From UBA5078 sp040384465 (GTDB lineage Bacteria; Pseudomonadota; Gammaproteobacteria; Pseudomonadales; Pseudohongiellaceae), in assembly GCA_040384465.1 (NCBI GenBank), contig JAZKJF010000004.1, positions 1 through 64,000 on the forward strand: 64,000 nucleotides of DNA. Direction: 5' to 3'. Positions 43,652 to 54,000 of the stretch are shown one piece after another. Every line of letters starts with the position of its first letter. Position 1 is the stretch's first letter. The translations under genes and the position numbers were made by a program. A model generated the notes under the pieces. That model worked only from the letters and a program-made list of their open reading frames with translations. It made no database searches and had not been told where the DNA came from.

Positions 43652-44032
43652 ATGCAGCCGCGCCCACCACAGAATACTCAATCCGCCCTTGGTGAAGACC
43701 AGGAGGCCAATTACGATCTGTTCATCGCCCGCATTCAGGAAACCGGTCAGGTCTGGGGCCTGCAGGCGAAGGACGGCTGGGCGGTCTGCCCGTCACTGGA
43801 GTTCGAGAATACAGACGTATTTCCTTTCTGGTCTGATGAGGCCGATGCCAAGATTCATTGCACGGAAGACTGGGCGATCTACACCCCGGCCATCATTTCA
43901 TTGGAAGACTTCGTGGAAAACTGGCTCCCGGGCATGCATGAAGACGAAGTCATGGCCGGCCCGAACTGGGACGTGGAAATGAGTGGGTTGGAAGTCGAAC
44001 CTGCTGATATCGCCGAGCGCCTGGCGGCGTGA
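43652..44032 (+). CDS. DUF2750-type small cytoplasmic protein
   Basis: 126 residues with no signal peptide. The family-like core runs from YDLFIARIQETGQVWGLQAKDGWAVCPSLEF through VFPFWSDEADAKIHCTEDWAIYTPAIISLEDFVENWLPGM. The function is unknown. It is divergent from ppnN with 77 bp between the starts, and a REP palindrome follows 15 bp after its stop. Confidence 0.88.
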   Translation: MQPRPPQNTQSALGEDQEANYDLFIARIQETGQVWGLQAKDGWAVCPSLEFENTDVFPFWSDEADAKIHCTEDWAIYTPAIISLEDFVENWLPGMHEDEVMAGPNWDVEMSGLEVEPADIAERLAA

Positions 44033-44047
44033 TTGATTCACTGATTG

Positions 44048-44107
44048 TGTAGGAGCCTGCCCTGCAGGCGACCTGGCGAGCGGTCGCCTGCAGAGCAGGC
44101 TCCTACA
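44048..44107. repeat. REP palindrome between convergent genes
   Basis: Arms 44048-44073 (tgtaggagcctgccctgcag gcgacc) and 44082-44107 pair over 26 bp with one mismatch and an 8-nt loop. It shares the gtaggagc start with the element at 7375. It separates the DUF2750 gene from the convergent RIO kinase. Confidence 0.85.
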
Positions 44108-44129
44108 ATCAGCGGAATGACGACAACCT

Positions 44130-44981
44130 TTACTCCAGCGCCGCCTGCCGACGCTCCAGATCCCGCTGTGCCTCTTCCCGCGCGTGCTCGATGATGCGCA
44201 GCACCTCGTCCACATTGGCGGCTTCCAGCTTGCCTTCGAAGCGACCTGTCAGCTTGGAGTCAACACGCAGATTACCCTTTTCGTACAGCCCCCAGATCTC
44301 TCGACCATAGTCACTGGTACGCAACTCCGGCGCCGTACGGCCGAAGTAATTGGCCATGTTCTCAACGTCGCGCAGCAGCATGGCCGCGGCGCTGTTGTTG
44401 CCAGAGGCATTGACGGCTTGTGGCAGGTCAATGATGACCGGGCCATCCTTGCCGACCAGTACATTGAATTCAGAGAGGTCGCCGTGAATCAGACCGACGC
44501 AGAGCATCTTCACCACATCGGCAATAATCCTGGCGTGAAACTCCCGCGCCTGTTCCGGTGACAGCACGACATCGTTCAAACGTGGTGCCGGGTAACCCTC
44601 TGCGTCGCTAATCATGTCCATCAGCAATACGCCGTCGACAAAACCATGCGTCTTGGGCACCCGCACTCCCGCCGCTGCGAGGCGACGCAAGGCATCCACC
44701 TCCGCGTTCAACCACGCTTGCTCCTGTTCCTGCTGACCATAGCGGCTGCGCTTGCCAATCGCTCTGGCGCTGCGGCTGTTCTTGACCGCGCGGCCTTCCT
44801 GATACTGCACCGCCTGCTTGAAGCTGCGCTTGCCAGCTTCCTTGTAAATCTTGGCGCAACGCACATGCTGACCACAACGTACGACATACACCTGGGCTTC
44901 TTTACCACTCATCAGCTGACTGAGGACTTCGTCGATGAGTCCGTCATCAACCAGTGGCTGCAATCTTGTTGGTACTTTCAT
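44130..44981 (-). CDS. RIO1-type serine kinase
   Basis: 283 residues. The RIO kinase core is complete: KEAQVYVVRCG as the nucleotide loop, CAKIYKE with the ATP-binding lysine, LIHGDLSEFNVLV as catalytic loop and VIIDLPQAVN as metal-binding DLPQ. The RIO1-like flexible loop region (RSFKQAVQYQEGRAVKNSRSARAIGKRSRYG) is basic. Bacterial RIO1-type proteins are uncommon compared with archaea and eukaryotes, and their substrates are not known. It starts divergently from the TIGR02647 gene. Confidence 0.92.
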   Translation of the reverse strand: MKVPTRLQPLVDDGLIDEVLSQLMSGKEAQVYVVRCGQHVRCAKIYKEAGKRSFKQAVQYQEGRAVKNSRSARAIGKRSRYGQQEQEQAWLNAEVDALRRLAAAGVRVPKTHGFVDGVLLMDMISDAEGYPAPRLNDVVLSPEQAREFHARIIADVVKMLCVGLIHGDLSEFNVLVGKDGPVIIDLPQAVNASGNNSAAAMLLRDVENMANYFGRTAPELRTSDYGREIWGLYEKGNLRVDSKLTGRFEGKLEAANVDEVLRIIEHAREEAQRDLERRQAALE

Positions 44982-45109
44982 GGGCTCCCTGTATGTTTCT
45001 CAACGATGGTGAATTGATTGGGCAAATTGATCGAGCAAATTGATTGTTCGCGCCTTGGGCGAAGGCGCATATACTACACCCTGACGACAATAATTATCGA
45101 GGAACCACC

Positions 45110-45346
45110 ATGCCTTTAAGCCCGGAACTGATCGACGAATTGAATACATTGCTGTTGTACAACGTCACCGACCCTCAGGAGGGCATCAAGGTTCACAAAG
45201 AAGCGGGGCAAGCCAAGATCAGCGCAGCACAGCGTCTACATGACAAAGGTCTGGTCACACAACCCGATGGTGGCTACCTGACCATACTGGGCCGCGAGGC
45301 AGCGGAGCATCTGCACATGGCTCACACGATTCTCACGACAGGCTGA
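45110..45346 (+). CDS. TIGR02647-family small protein
   Basis: 78 residues. ATG chosen with GAGGA nearby; matches the family across its whole length (MPLSPELIDELNTLLLYNVTDPQEGIKVHKEA, AAQRLHDKGLVTQPDGGYLTILGREAAEHLH). The C-terminal half looks like a small winged-helix. The family is described only as DNA-binding-like or uncharacterised in gammaproteobacteria. Convergent with recD. Confidence 0.92.
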   Translation: MPLSPELIDELNTLLLYNVTDPQEGIKVHKEAGQAKISAAQRLHDKGLVTQPDGGYLTILGREAAEHLHMAHTILTTG

Positions 45347-45376
45347 AACACCTGGCGCTGAGCGCAGACAGCGCGC

Positions 45377-47332
45377 TCAGCGCCACCCCAGCAACCCGGC
45401 CAGACCCGAACTGCGCTGCACCGGCGTTCTGCACGCAACAGCGAAAACATCCGCAGCCGCATGGATCAACAGACGACTGCGCGCACGCGTGATTCCCGTG
45501 TAAAGCAACTCGCGCAGCAAGAGCGGGCTGTTGCTATCCGCAGGCAGCACCAGCATCACCTGATCAAACTCCGAGCCCTGTGATTTATGGACGGTCAACG
45601 CCCACGCTGTCACATGCTCCGGCAAGCTGCGTGCGGGCAGACGTCGCACCTGACCATCGAGTTGTGCAAAGCAGGCCTGCAACTCACCATCTTCTCCACG
45701 CCACAGCAGCCCGATATCGCCATTGAACAATCCCAACTCGTAGTCGTTCACTGTAATCATGACCGGCTTGCCCTGGAAATCCTCTCCGGATTCCAGCAAA
45801 CCCCGCGCACGCAGGCGCTCAGCCAACAGGCGGTTGATCTCCACGTCACCGCAGGGCCCTTCATGAGAGGCACAGAGGATGCGAGTCGACTCAAAACTCT
45901 GCAAAGCCTCTTCCACTGAACCACAGCGCAGATAAACGCTGTAGCGTGAAACAGCCCAGTCCAGCACAGCTCGATTGAGAGGATTACGTTCGCTGGCGGC
46001 TGGCTGTAACAACACGACTTCACTGTCACCTTGCCAGGCATTGTCCATACGAGCGTCCTGCCCGTGCATGAGCAAGGACAGCGCAGCGGCGTCCTCTCCC
46101 TTGTTGACCAGCGCAGCCAGACGACCGATGGCGCTGTCGGCGGAAAAGCGATGGCTGGTGCGCAACAGAGCGATGGCATCTGCCACAGCAGCCCCGCTCT
46201 CGTCTTGCGGCAAACAAGCCTGCTCGACACCGGTCAACCTGGCCAGCAATGCGGCCATCGTCGGACTGTAAGTCAGCTCCTTGCCGTGTCCCGTAATATC
46301 ACCCAGCACATTGCCTGCATCGACCGAGGCCAGCTGATCGCGATCGCCGAGCAGTATGATGCGTGTGTTCGGGGGGGTGGCATCCAGCAGGGCCTTCATC
46401 AGCGTCAGATCGATCATCGATGCCTCGTCTATCACCAGACAGTCGACCAAGAGCGGATTCAAGCGATTGTGGCGAAAGCCACCACGCGCGCTGTTGCCCT
46501 GATATCCCAGCAGGCGATGCAAAGTGCTGGCCTCATCAGGCAACAGCGCGGCGATCTCGGGAGACACTGGCATGCCGACACGGGCGGAACGAATCGATTC
46601 CACCATGCGGGCGGCCGCTTTCCCTGTTGGTGCGGCCAGCCGCAAACGCAGCGTGGGGTTCTGCTCAAGCAGCAAAACCAGCACCTTCACGACTGTCGTG
46701 GTCTTGCCCGTGCCCGGTCCGCCGGAGATGACGGCAAAGCGGCGAGTCACCGCCAACGCAGAGGCGACACGCTGCCAATCCGGCTCAGTTGTCGCAGCAG
46801 AAGCCAGAAGATCCAGTTGCGGGTGGCTATCCGGAGGCGTTGAGGTAGCGTGCACCGGACGTTTTCCAGCATAGAGCCGTGCAAGCCCCTGCTGCAGAAG
46901 CGTCTGATCGATATCTTCCACGAGCTGCAGCCGCGCATGGATGGCGTGATACACAGTCTGCTCGTCGCTCCAGAAACGTTGCAGATAGAGGCGCGGGCCG
47001 TCGAGAATCAACGGGGCCAGCTCACCCGGCTTGCCAACGCAGTGGCTCTGCTGCAAGGCTTCCTGCCACTGCGCGAGCGCGGGTGCGGCAGTCTCCAGAA
47101 TTGCAGAAGCAAGCCCGACAGGCACTGCCGCGGACGCCAGCAAAGGCATGCCCGCCCACCGCGCAAGATCGAGACAGACATCACCTTGCTGATTGCTTTG
47201 ACTGAGCAGCGCGGCTGTCAGTACCAGCAGGCTGTCTTCCGCCTGTCCGGATTGTCGCGCGATGAAGCGGGCGAAGTGGCAGCTTAGTGGCGTCAGCGCT
47301 CCGGACTCGACCAGCCTGTCAAGAATGCTCAT
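45377..47332 (-). CDS. recD: Exodeoxyribonuclease V alpha subunit RecD
   Basis: 651 residues. Superfamily 1B helicase; Walker A is SGGPGTGKTTTV, the DEAD-like motif II is CLVIDEASMIDL, and motif VI is near ALTVHKSQGSEFDQVMLVLP. It is the 5'-3' helicase of RecBCD. ATGA overlap with recB (47329-47332), so the three subunits are co-translated in order C-B-D. Confidence 0.96.
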   Translation of the reverse strand: MSILDRLVESGALTPLSCHFARFIARQSGQAEDSLLVLTAALLSQSNQQGDVCLDLARWAGMPLLASAAVPVGLASAILETAAPALAQWQEALQQSHCVGKPGELAPLILDGPRLYLQRFWSDEQTVYHAIHARLQLVEDIDQTLLQQGLARLYAGKRPVHATSTPPDSHPQLDLLASAATTEPDWQRVASALAVTRRFAVISGGPGTGKTTTVVKVLVLLLEQNPTLRLRLAAPTGKAAARMVESIRSARVGMPVSPEIAALLPDEASTLHRLLGYQGNSARGGFRHNRLNPLLVDCLVIDEASMIDLTLMKALLDATPPNTRIILLGDRDQLASVDAGNVLGDITGHGKELTYSPTMAALLARLTGVEQACLPQDESGAAVADAIALLRTSHRFSADSAIGRLAALVNKGEDAAALSLLMHGQDARMDNAWQGDSEVVLLQPAASERNPLNRAVLDWAVSRYSVYLRCGSVEEALQSFESTRILCASHEGPCGDVEINRLLAERLRARGLLESGEDFQGKPVMITVNDYELGLFNGDIGLLWRGEDGELQACFAQLDGQVRRLPARSLPEHVTAWALTVHKSQGSEFDQVMLVLPADSNSPLLLRELLYTGITRARSRLLIHAAADVFAVACRTPVQRSSGLAGLLGWR

Positions 47333-50300
47333 GTCAGCGTCCCTGCAGAAGAGGCTTCGCCATCAACACGCTGGTATGCGAAGACCTGCTGATCAAGCGT
47401 CTCGATGAGTGCCTGATCGGGCAGTTCGTGATAAACGCCGTAACGTGGTCCGCTGGCAGGCCGCAGTCCACGCAGAAACAGATAATAGACTCCGCCTATA
47501 TGTTGACTGTAAGCATAGCCACGCACGCGTTGACGCAGATAGCGATGCAACGCCAGCACGTAGAGCAGATACTGCAGATCGTAGCGGCGATCAAAAATGG
47601 CCTTGCGCAGTTTGTCGGGCGTGTAGTCATCGAGCTGCGTGCCGAGCAAATTACTCTTGTAATCGGCAATGTAGTAACGTCCGTCATGCTCGAAGACCAG
47701 ATCGATGATGCCGGTAATCATGCCGCGAAAATCTTCGACCGTGACGGGGCTCAAGATCACGCCAGCCGATTCGTTGAGGATGCGGTTGAGGACATCGACA
47801 CGCACATGGTCAATCGCAAAATCAAACTCCAGTTCGTCCAGACGCTGACGGCGTGAGAGTTGCGAGAGACGCAAGCCCGCGTCATTCAGAGGCGTGGAGA
47901 CGATGTTGTGCAACCACACCACGACGGTGTCCTGCTGACGACGCGCATCGAAGCCGAAACGCAGAGCAAAGCGCTTGTTCAGCTCGATTCCCTGCGCCTG
48001 AATGTCGCCCTGAAAATCCAGATGTTCCAGCAGGTGGTGCAGAAACAAACCAACATGACTGCCTGCCGCAAAGGTCAGGATCGGATCGCTGCTTACGGCG
48101 TTGCTGCCGGCGTGCGGTGCCTGATGGATGTCGCGTGTCAGACTGCTGAAGCTGGTGATGCGCCAGTCTGTCGCAATGCGGCCGGAGAACAGGGCGGGAC
48201 ACAGTTCTACAGACATCTCATGGTTTGAAAGTCGTGAGTTTTGTAGGGATAACGAAGACTCCTGCGGCAAGTCTTCCAGTGCAATGGTGCCGTTGCTTTG
48301 CGCCACGAGCGCATCGAGTGCGGCATTGATCTGATCTGCATCAAGTGCTGCCTTGGGAAAATTCTGCTGCAGATCGGCAGGTGTCTGCTGCGAATGCAGG
48401 AGCCAGGCAAGCGCAGTACGTGACGTGTAGGCATAGTGGTCTTGTGCCACACCCCAGGCCAGATAGATTTTGGCGCGAGCACGGGTCAATGCGACGTAAG
48501 CCAGCCGTACATCTTCCGCGAGGCGCTCACTCTCTGCAAGAAACGCATGCTCATCGAAATGCTCCGAACCTAGGTCGAGACAGGCATTGCCCTCCAGATC
48601 ATGAAAGGCCACGCTTTTATGGCCTTTGGAACGCAAATCGCGTGGTCGGCAGGCCCACAGGAATGGGACGAACACCACCGGATATTCCAGCCCTTTACTC
48701 GCGTGGATCGTGACTATCTTGACAAGCGCCTCATCACTTTCAAGGCGCAACTCCGTCTCTGCTTCGGATGTATCAAGGATCTGCTCGCGGTACCAGCTCA
48801 GCAGCGACTCAAGGCCGGGGTGCGTCCGCGCTGTCTGCTGCAACAACTCTCCCAGGTGCATCAGATTGGTCAGGCGCCGCTCGGCGTAGGGCAGTGCCGC
48901 GAGTTGCAGTCCGATCTGCAGATCCGGCAGCGTCTCCTGCAGCAAAGACTGGAACATTGTCATGAAGCCCTTCTGCAGCCACAAGCGCTGCAGGGTCTGC
49001 AGACGTTCGGTCCACTGCAGCCAGCGCTGCGGATCGTCGACAATCCGCGCAATCGCCGTGTAATCGAGATCGAGAAGATCACTGGTCAATGCTGCACGCA
49101 ATGCCGCACGATTACTGCAATGCACTACCGCCGTCAGCAACAATTCGAGGCCAGCAGCCTCGGCACTCTTGAAGACATTGTCCCGCCCTACTGTGACCGC
49201 GCTGAGACCGCGCTTCAGCAAGGCTTCACGCAACCCTGCCCCTTCGTCATTGGTTCGCACCAGCACGGCGACATCACCGGCCAGCAGGGGCTCTTCGCCG
49301 AGCCTCACCTCGCCACGTGCACCCGCTTCTACCAATCGCGCAATCTCTTCCGCCACGCTGACGCTTACAATTCTGCGCGCCTCCGACAGACTCAGGGGTT
49401 TGCCATCATCGCCGCGCGGAATACGCCAGAATGTCATCGGGCTGGCATGAACACCGTTCTCAATTAGTGGTTCATGTTTCTTGGCTGCAGCTTGAACAGG
49501 ATGGAAATCGATGGACCGAGCATAGATAAAAGGGGCCTCCCGGCGCCTGAAGACAGTGTTGACTGCATGCACCAGCGGCGGCGTCGAGCGCCAGTTGGTG
49601 TCCAGTGTGTAGCGGTTCTCCCCTGCGTCTTTGCGCGCCTCGGCATAAACGAAAATATCGCCGCCTCGAAAACTGTAAATGGCTTGCTTGGGATCACCGA
49701 TCAGAATGAGTCCTGCAGGTTTGTCAGGCACCGATTCGGTCGACATTTTTTGCAGCAGAAAAAGTTCACGGAATATGTGGTATTGGACGCGGTCAGTATC
49801 TTGAAACTCGTCGATCATGGCCACCGGGAAAGAGCGCTGCAGCGCACGCACCAGATCAATACCGGATGGCCCCAGCAGAGCATCATGCAGACGTGTCAAC
49901 TGATCATTGAAGGAGATCGTACGAGTCAATGCTTTCACCCGTTCCACTCGCACCCTGGCGCTCGCCGTTGCATCCAGCAGAGCGGTGATACCGAAGTGCT
50001 TGCGCAGCACGTTCAATTCATCAACGATGATCTGGCATTCCAGAAAAAACGGATCGCGCAGCGCAGGGTCGTCTTTCTTCAACTGATAATCGCGGACATA
50101 ACCAGCCGAGAGCAACTGCAACTGCGTGGGGACAGAGCGCAGATCAGAGGAACGAAAATAAGCGTCGAGAAGCGCCAGACTCACTGCCAGTTCGTCTTTC
50201 TGATAGCCACCTTTGTTTTTGGCCCGGCTCAGCGCTGGCGAGGACATCAGGATATCGCGCAGCTCATCAGCCCGGTCCTGCCACTGTTTTGCGAGTGTCT

Positions 50301-51021
50301 GCAGTGGCGTTACTTGCGCCCGCCAGCGGGCATAAAGCGCCGGCATATCCTCATCACTCTGAGGCAGCACCTGCGTGTCACGGATATGCCGCAGCGCGCG
50401 CTGTGACTTCAAGAATTGCTCCAGCGAGCCGAGTTCGCCGAGGAAGAGTTTGAGGTCGGGCTCGTCCAATTCATAGGCAGCGCTGCGCCACCAATCCTTA
50501 AGTGCACCCTCCCAGAGTTCGTCATCATCGCTGACCAGTTCCAGCTCGAAGGGCTGACCGCTGCTGAAGGCATGATCTGTCAAGGCGCGTTGGCAGAAGC
50601 CATTGATCGTATAGATTGTAGCTTCGTCCATGGAGCGCACCGCGAGGCGCAAGCGCATAGCGACTACAAGGCGCTGCACCTCCGGCAAAGCACGCAGTTC
50701 TTCGAGCAGCAGAGCGAGAAACTCGTCCTGTGGCTCCTGATCAATTTGATCGATCCAGTGCAAGGCGTCGTGCAGGCGCGCTCGAATCCGCCCACGCAAC
50801 TCTTCGGTGGCGGCATTGGTAAATGTCACAACGAGAATCTCGCTGACTCTCCTCCCTGCCAGCACATAACGCAGATAGAGATTGCTGATGGCGTAGGTCT
50901 TGCCGGTGCCAGCGCTCGCTTCGATCAGCTTGACGCCGAAAAGATCCAGTTGCAGCGTCTGCTTCGCCGTCAACACCTTGGCTGTTGTTTGCCCATGCGG
51001 AGGTAATCCGGAATTGATCAT
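47329..51021 (-). CDS. recB: Exodeoxyribonuclease V beta subunit RecB
   Basis: 1,230 residues. N-terminal UvrD-like helicase with Walker A EASAGTGKTYAI and VVTFTNAATEELRGRI, helicase motif II AMIDEFQDTD, and YSFRGGDIFVYAEA. The C-terminal nuclease domain keeps the metal and catalytic residues in YYIADYKSNLLG. It is the 3'-5' helicase and nuclease of RecBCD. Overlaps recC upstream by 4 nt and recD downstream by 4 nt. Confidence 0.97.
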   Translation of the reverse strand: MINSGLPPHGQTTAKVLTAKQTLQLDLFGVKLIEASAGTGKTYAISNLYLRYVLAGRRVSEILVVTFTNAATEELRGRIRARLHDALHWIDQIDQEPQDEFLALLLEELRALPEVQRLVVAMRLRLAVRSMDEATIYTINGFCQRALTDHAFSSGQPFELELVSDDDELWEGALKDWWRSAAYELDEPDLKLFLGELGSLEQFLKSQRALRHIRDTQVLPQSDEDMPALYARWRAQVTPLQTLAKQWQDRADELRDILMSSPALSRAKNKGGYQKDELAVSLALLDAYFRSSDLRSVPTQLQLLSAGYVRDYQLKKDDPALRDPFFLECQIIVDELNVLRKHFGITALLDATASARVRVERVKALTRTISFNDQLTRLHDALLGPSGIDLVRALQRSFPVAMIDEFQDTDRVQYHIFRELFLLQKMSTESVPDKPAGLILIGDPKQAIYSFRGGDIFVYAEARKDAGENRYTLDTNWRSTPPLVHAVNTVFRRREAPFIYARSIDFHPVQAAAKKHEPLIENGVHASPMTFWRIPRGDDGKPLSLSEARRIVSVSVAEEIARLVEAGARGEVRLGEEPLLAGDVAVLVRTNDEGAGLREALLKRGLSAVTVGRDNVFKSAEAAGLELLLTAVVHCSNRAALRAALTSDLLDLDYTAIARIVDDPQRWLQWTERLQTLQRLWLQKGFMTMFQSLLQETLPDLQIGLQLAALPYAERRLTNLMHLGELLQQTARTHPGLESLLSWYREQILDTSEAETELRLESDEALVKIVTIHASKGLEYPVVFVPFLWACRPRDLRSKGHKSVAFHDLEGNACLDLGSEHFDEHAFLAESERLAEDVRLAYVALTRARAKIYLAWGVAQDHYAYTSRTALAWLLHSQQTPADLQQNFPKAALDADQINAALDALVAQSNGTIALEDLPQESSLSLQNSRLSNHEMSVELCPALFSGRIATDWRITSFSSLTRDIHQAPHAGSNAVSSDPILTFAAGSHVGLFLHHLLEHLDFQGDIQAQGIELNKRFALRFGFDARRQQDTVVVWLHNIVSTPLNDAGLRLSQLSRRQRLDELEFDFAIDHVRVDVLNRILNESAGVILSPVTVEDFRGMITGIIDLVFEHDGRYYIADYKSNLLGTQLDDYTPDKLRKAIFDRRYDLQYLLYVLALHRYLRQRVRGYAYSQHIGGVYYLFLRGLRPASGPRYGVYHELPDQALIETLDQQVFAYQRVDGEASSAGTLT

Positions 51022-54000
51022 CCTGTGCCCTCCTGAGCGTCGCTCAGATGGCGAATGGCGACACCGTAGATCGTCTCTGCCAATTCCATCACCTCGCTCG
51101 TCTCCAGTGGATCGGCAAGGCCCCCGCGCAGTATCAATCGAACATAGGGATCCTCGCGATCACCGGTAATGTTGTTGAAGCGATCCCCTTCCCAGCACTT
51201 CCTGACCCCTTTGCCGCCATCTTCCTGTACCAATGCCAGACTGGTTTCCGGAAAAACCAGCAAAGGACGTGCGAGACCGATCTGATACAGTGCCGCGTAG
51301 CACTGCAGATGTTCATGAGCTACATCGGCATCCAGCACCGCGAAAAAACCACTGCTATCGCGACAATGCAACGCCGTCACTTCTCCCGATGCGAGCAACC
51401 CCATTGCACACAGCGCCAGATGTTCCACCCACGCGGCGACAATGTACTTGCCCTTGCGATTGGAGGGTGAGTAGTGCAGCAGTCCCTTACTGGGTAGATA
51501 GGAGGCAACTTGACCGCTCAAACGGATTTCCTGTGTGGTTGCAGGGTCATCTTTCACGGGCAAAGTGAACTGCAAATCAACGCGCTGCGGCAATGCTTGC
51601 AAGCCCCGATACGGATGCAGGGTAGTCAACAAATCATCCGCATTTTCCTGCACCTGCGCGTAGGCGACACTGCCTGTTCCTCCATGCGGTAACATCCCTT
51701 TAGCCGCCACGATATTCTGTAACCGTCGATCCTCTACTGCAGTATTCGCGGGTATTGCCATTGTGTCTTCCGTCTGCAACAGCTCCGCTATCATCGCATT
51801 GCGCAACGCCCATGACTGCAGCCCGTTCAGGGCAAACACTTCCTCATCTTCGCTCTCGGGCTCTTCTTGCAGATAAATGCGCAACCGTGTATTGAAGAAA
51901 AACTTTATCGGGTGTTGCAGAAAGCGAATGAGGCGGCCTAGCTCGATGCTGGCCGCCGAGTCATCTGTCGCCGCCAGCTCGTGAAGCGGCCATGTGGACT
52001 GTTGCAGTATTGAAGCAGAATGCCCCTCACTCTGCGCGTCACGCAAGGCATGGGCTACACGGCACCACCAGGCATCGTAGCTGCCAGGCACTTCTGTGGC
52101 AGATGCATAATTGCGCCAGCTGAAGGCCTGCATCGGATACAGTGTGCTGATGAACTGACTCATGACCCGTTGCTCGTCTGAACGAGCCGATTCCTGCATA
52201 CTCTTTTGTGTGGGAACATAACGTGCATCGATGAAATCCAGCAACTCCTGCAGCAGGACCGATGGCTGACACTCGGTGTTGTCTTTCAGGCTGCGCCCTG
52301 TGTAACTGAAGAGCAGTTTGTCACGGGCGCACAGCAGCGTTTCCAGCAGTAAGTAGCGATCTTCATCCCCCTTGCGCGGATCACCAGCGCGCCATTGCTG
52401 CACCATCGCATCAAAAGCCACGGGATTCTCACGACGAGGGAAGGCTTGGTCCTGCATACCCAACACACAGATAATTCGAAAGGGCAGACTGCGCATCGGA
52501 CGCATGCCACAAAAAGTAATCCCTCCGCTGAAAAAGCGATTGTGCACTGTGCGCGTCCCCAGGCTATCAGTCAGCCAGAGACTGAGAAGCTCGGGAGAAA
52601 GAACTTGATCTCCAGCCTGGTCTTTCAGTTCAGCGACGGCGTCGCGTATCTGCTGCAGCTTGTCATCTTCATCAGTGACATTGCCAAAAATATCGCTCAA
52701 TAATTCCTGCAAGGTCAGCTGCCACTCACGCGCACTGCGAGAGTATTGCAGCTCGCCATGCCAGTGCCGCAAAATTTCCAGTAGTTGCAGGAAATTGCCG
52801 ACCGCACTCGCACGTCCACCGCCAACGCCTTCCACTGGTGCTATACCATTCCAGAACTCAATCTCTCCCATGGCATATCCGGCCATCAGACGGTCCGTAG
52901 CATGGAGCCAGGTGTTCTGTTCTATGGCTGGCAATCCCATTGCTCGCTTGTGCTCGCCATCCAGCGCCCAGCGCACCTGACTCTGCTGCAATAAGCTCAG
53001 CACGTCTTCCTGGGCAGAGGCATCCAGATGAAAGTGCTCAGCAATCTCCGGCACACCGAGAAATGAAGTGATCTCGGAAAAAGTGAAACGTGAACCGGGC
53101 AGTGCGAGCAGCTGGAAGAAAATGCGAATCAGCGGGTGTTCATCAGCGACGGCTATGTCGGAGAGGTTCCAGGGGATGAAAGGACGGGTACCACTCTCAT
53201 CGCGACGGAATACAGCATCAATGTAGGGAGCATAACGACTTATCTCGGGAATCACGACGAGAATGTCTTCTGCCTTCAGGGTGCGATCATGTTGCAGTTC
53301 ACACAGCAGTCTGTCATGCAGCACCTGACACTCGCGCAGTGGACTGTGACAGATACTGACATGAATGGAGTTATCAACTGCGGCATCGACTTGTTCTTCA
53401 CGCAGTGCAAGGATATCTCCCTGTAGACGATGCAGCAGCGTATCCTCGCCGGGAATACAATACTCTTCCCATTGCGCGGACTCGACCGCGTCACTGCTCA
53501 GCAACAGATCCTGAAAGGATTGCCCCTGGCGCCCCCATGAGGCGAGCAGCTCGTTACCTGTATCGTAGTAGTCCGCCGCTTCCGCATTTTCCACACGCAG
53601 TCGCGACACGGATTTCTTGCTGCGCAGATCCGCCCAGTATTGATCCGTCGGGCTGTGCTGAAACAGATAGACATCGACATGCCGTGCCAGCGCATTGAGA
53701 ACTTCCACAAACAAGGGCGGCAAGCTGGAGAGCGCAAAGCAACTCAAACGCTCTGGCAAAATAAAATCCAATCTGTTGGCACCACCTCCACTTAACAGTG
53801 TCTGCAGCAATCGATCAATAAGAGCGACACGATGCCCATCGATACAATCGGAGATCAATTCTCGCCACAGGATTGGTTGCCAGGATTGCACATATTCCGG
53901 TGTACGACGCAGACGAGACTCCGGTGCGCTCCAGTCCCTGATCCAGTCAGGGCGATAGTACTGGTAGCGATCAAACACATCGGCGATGCGCTCAGCAAGC

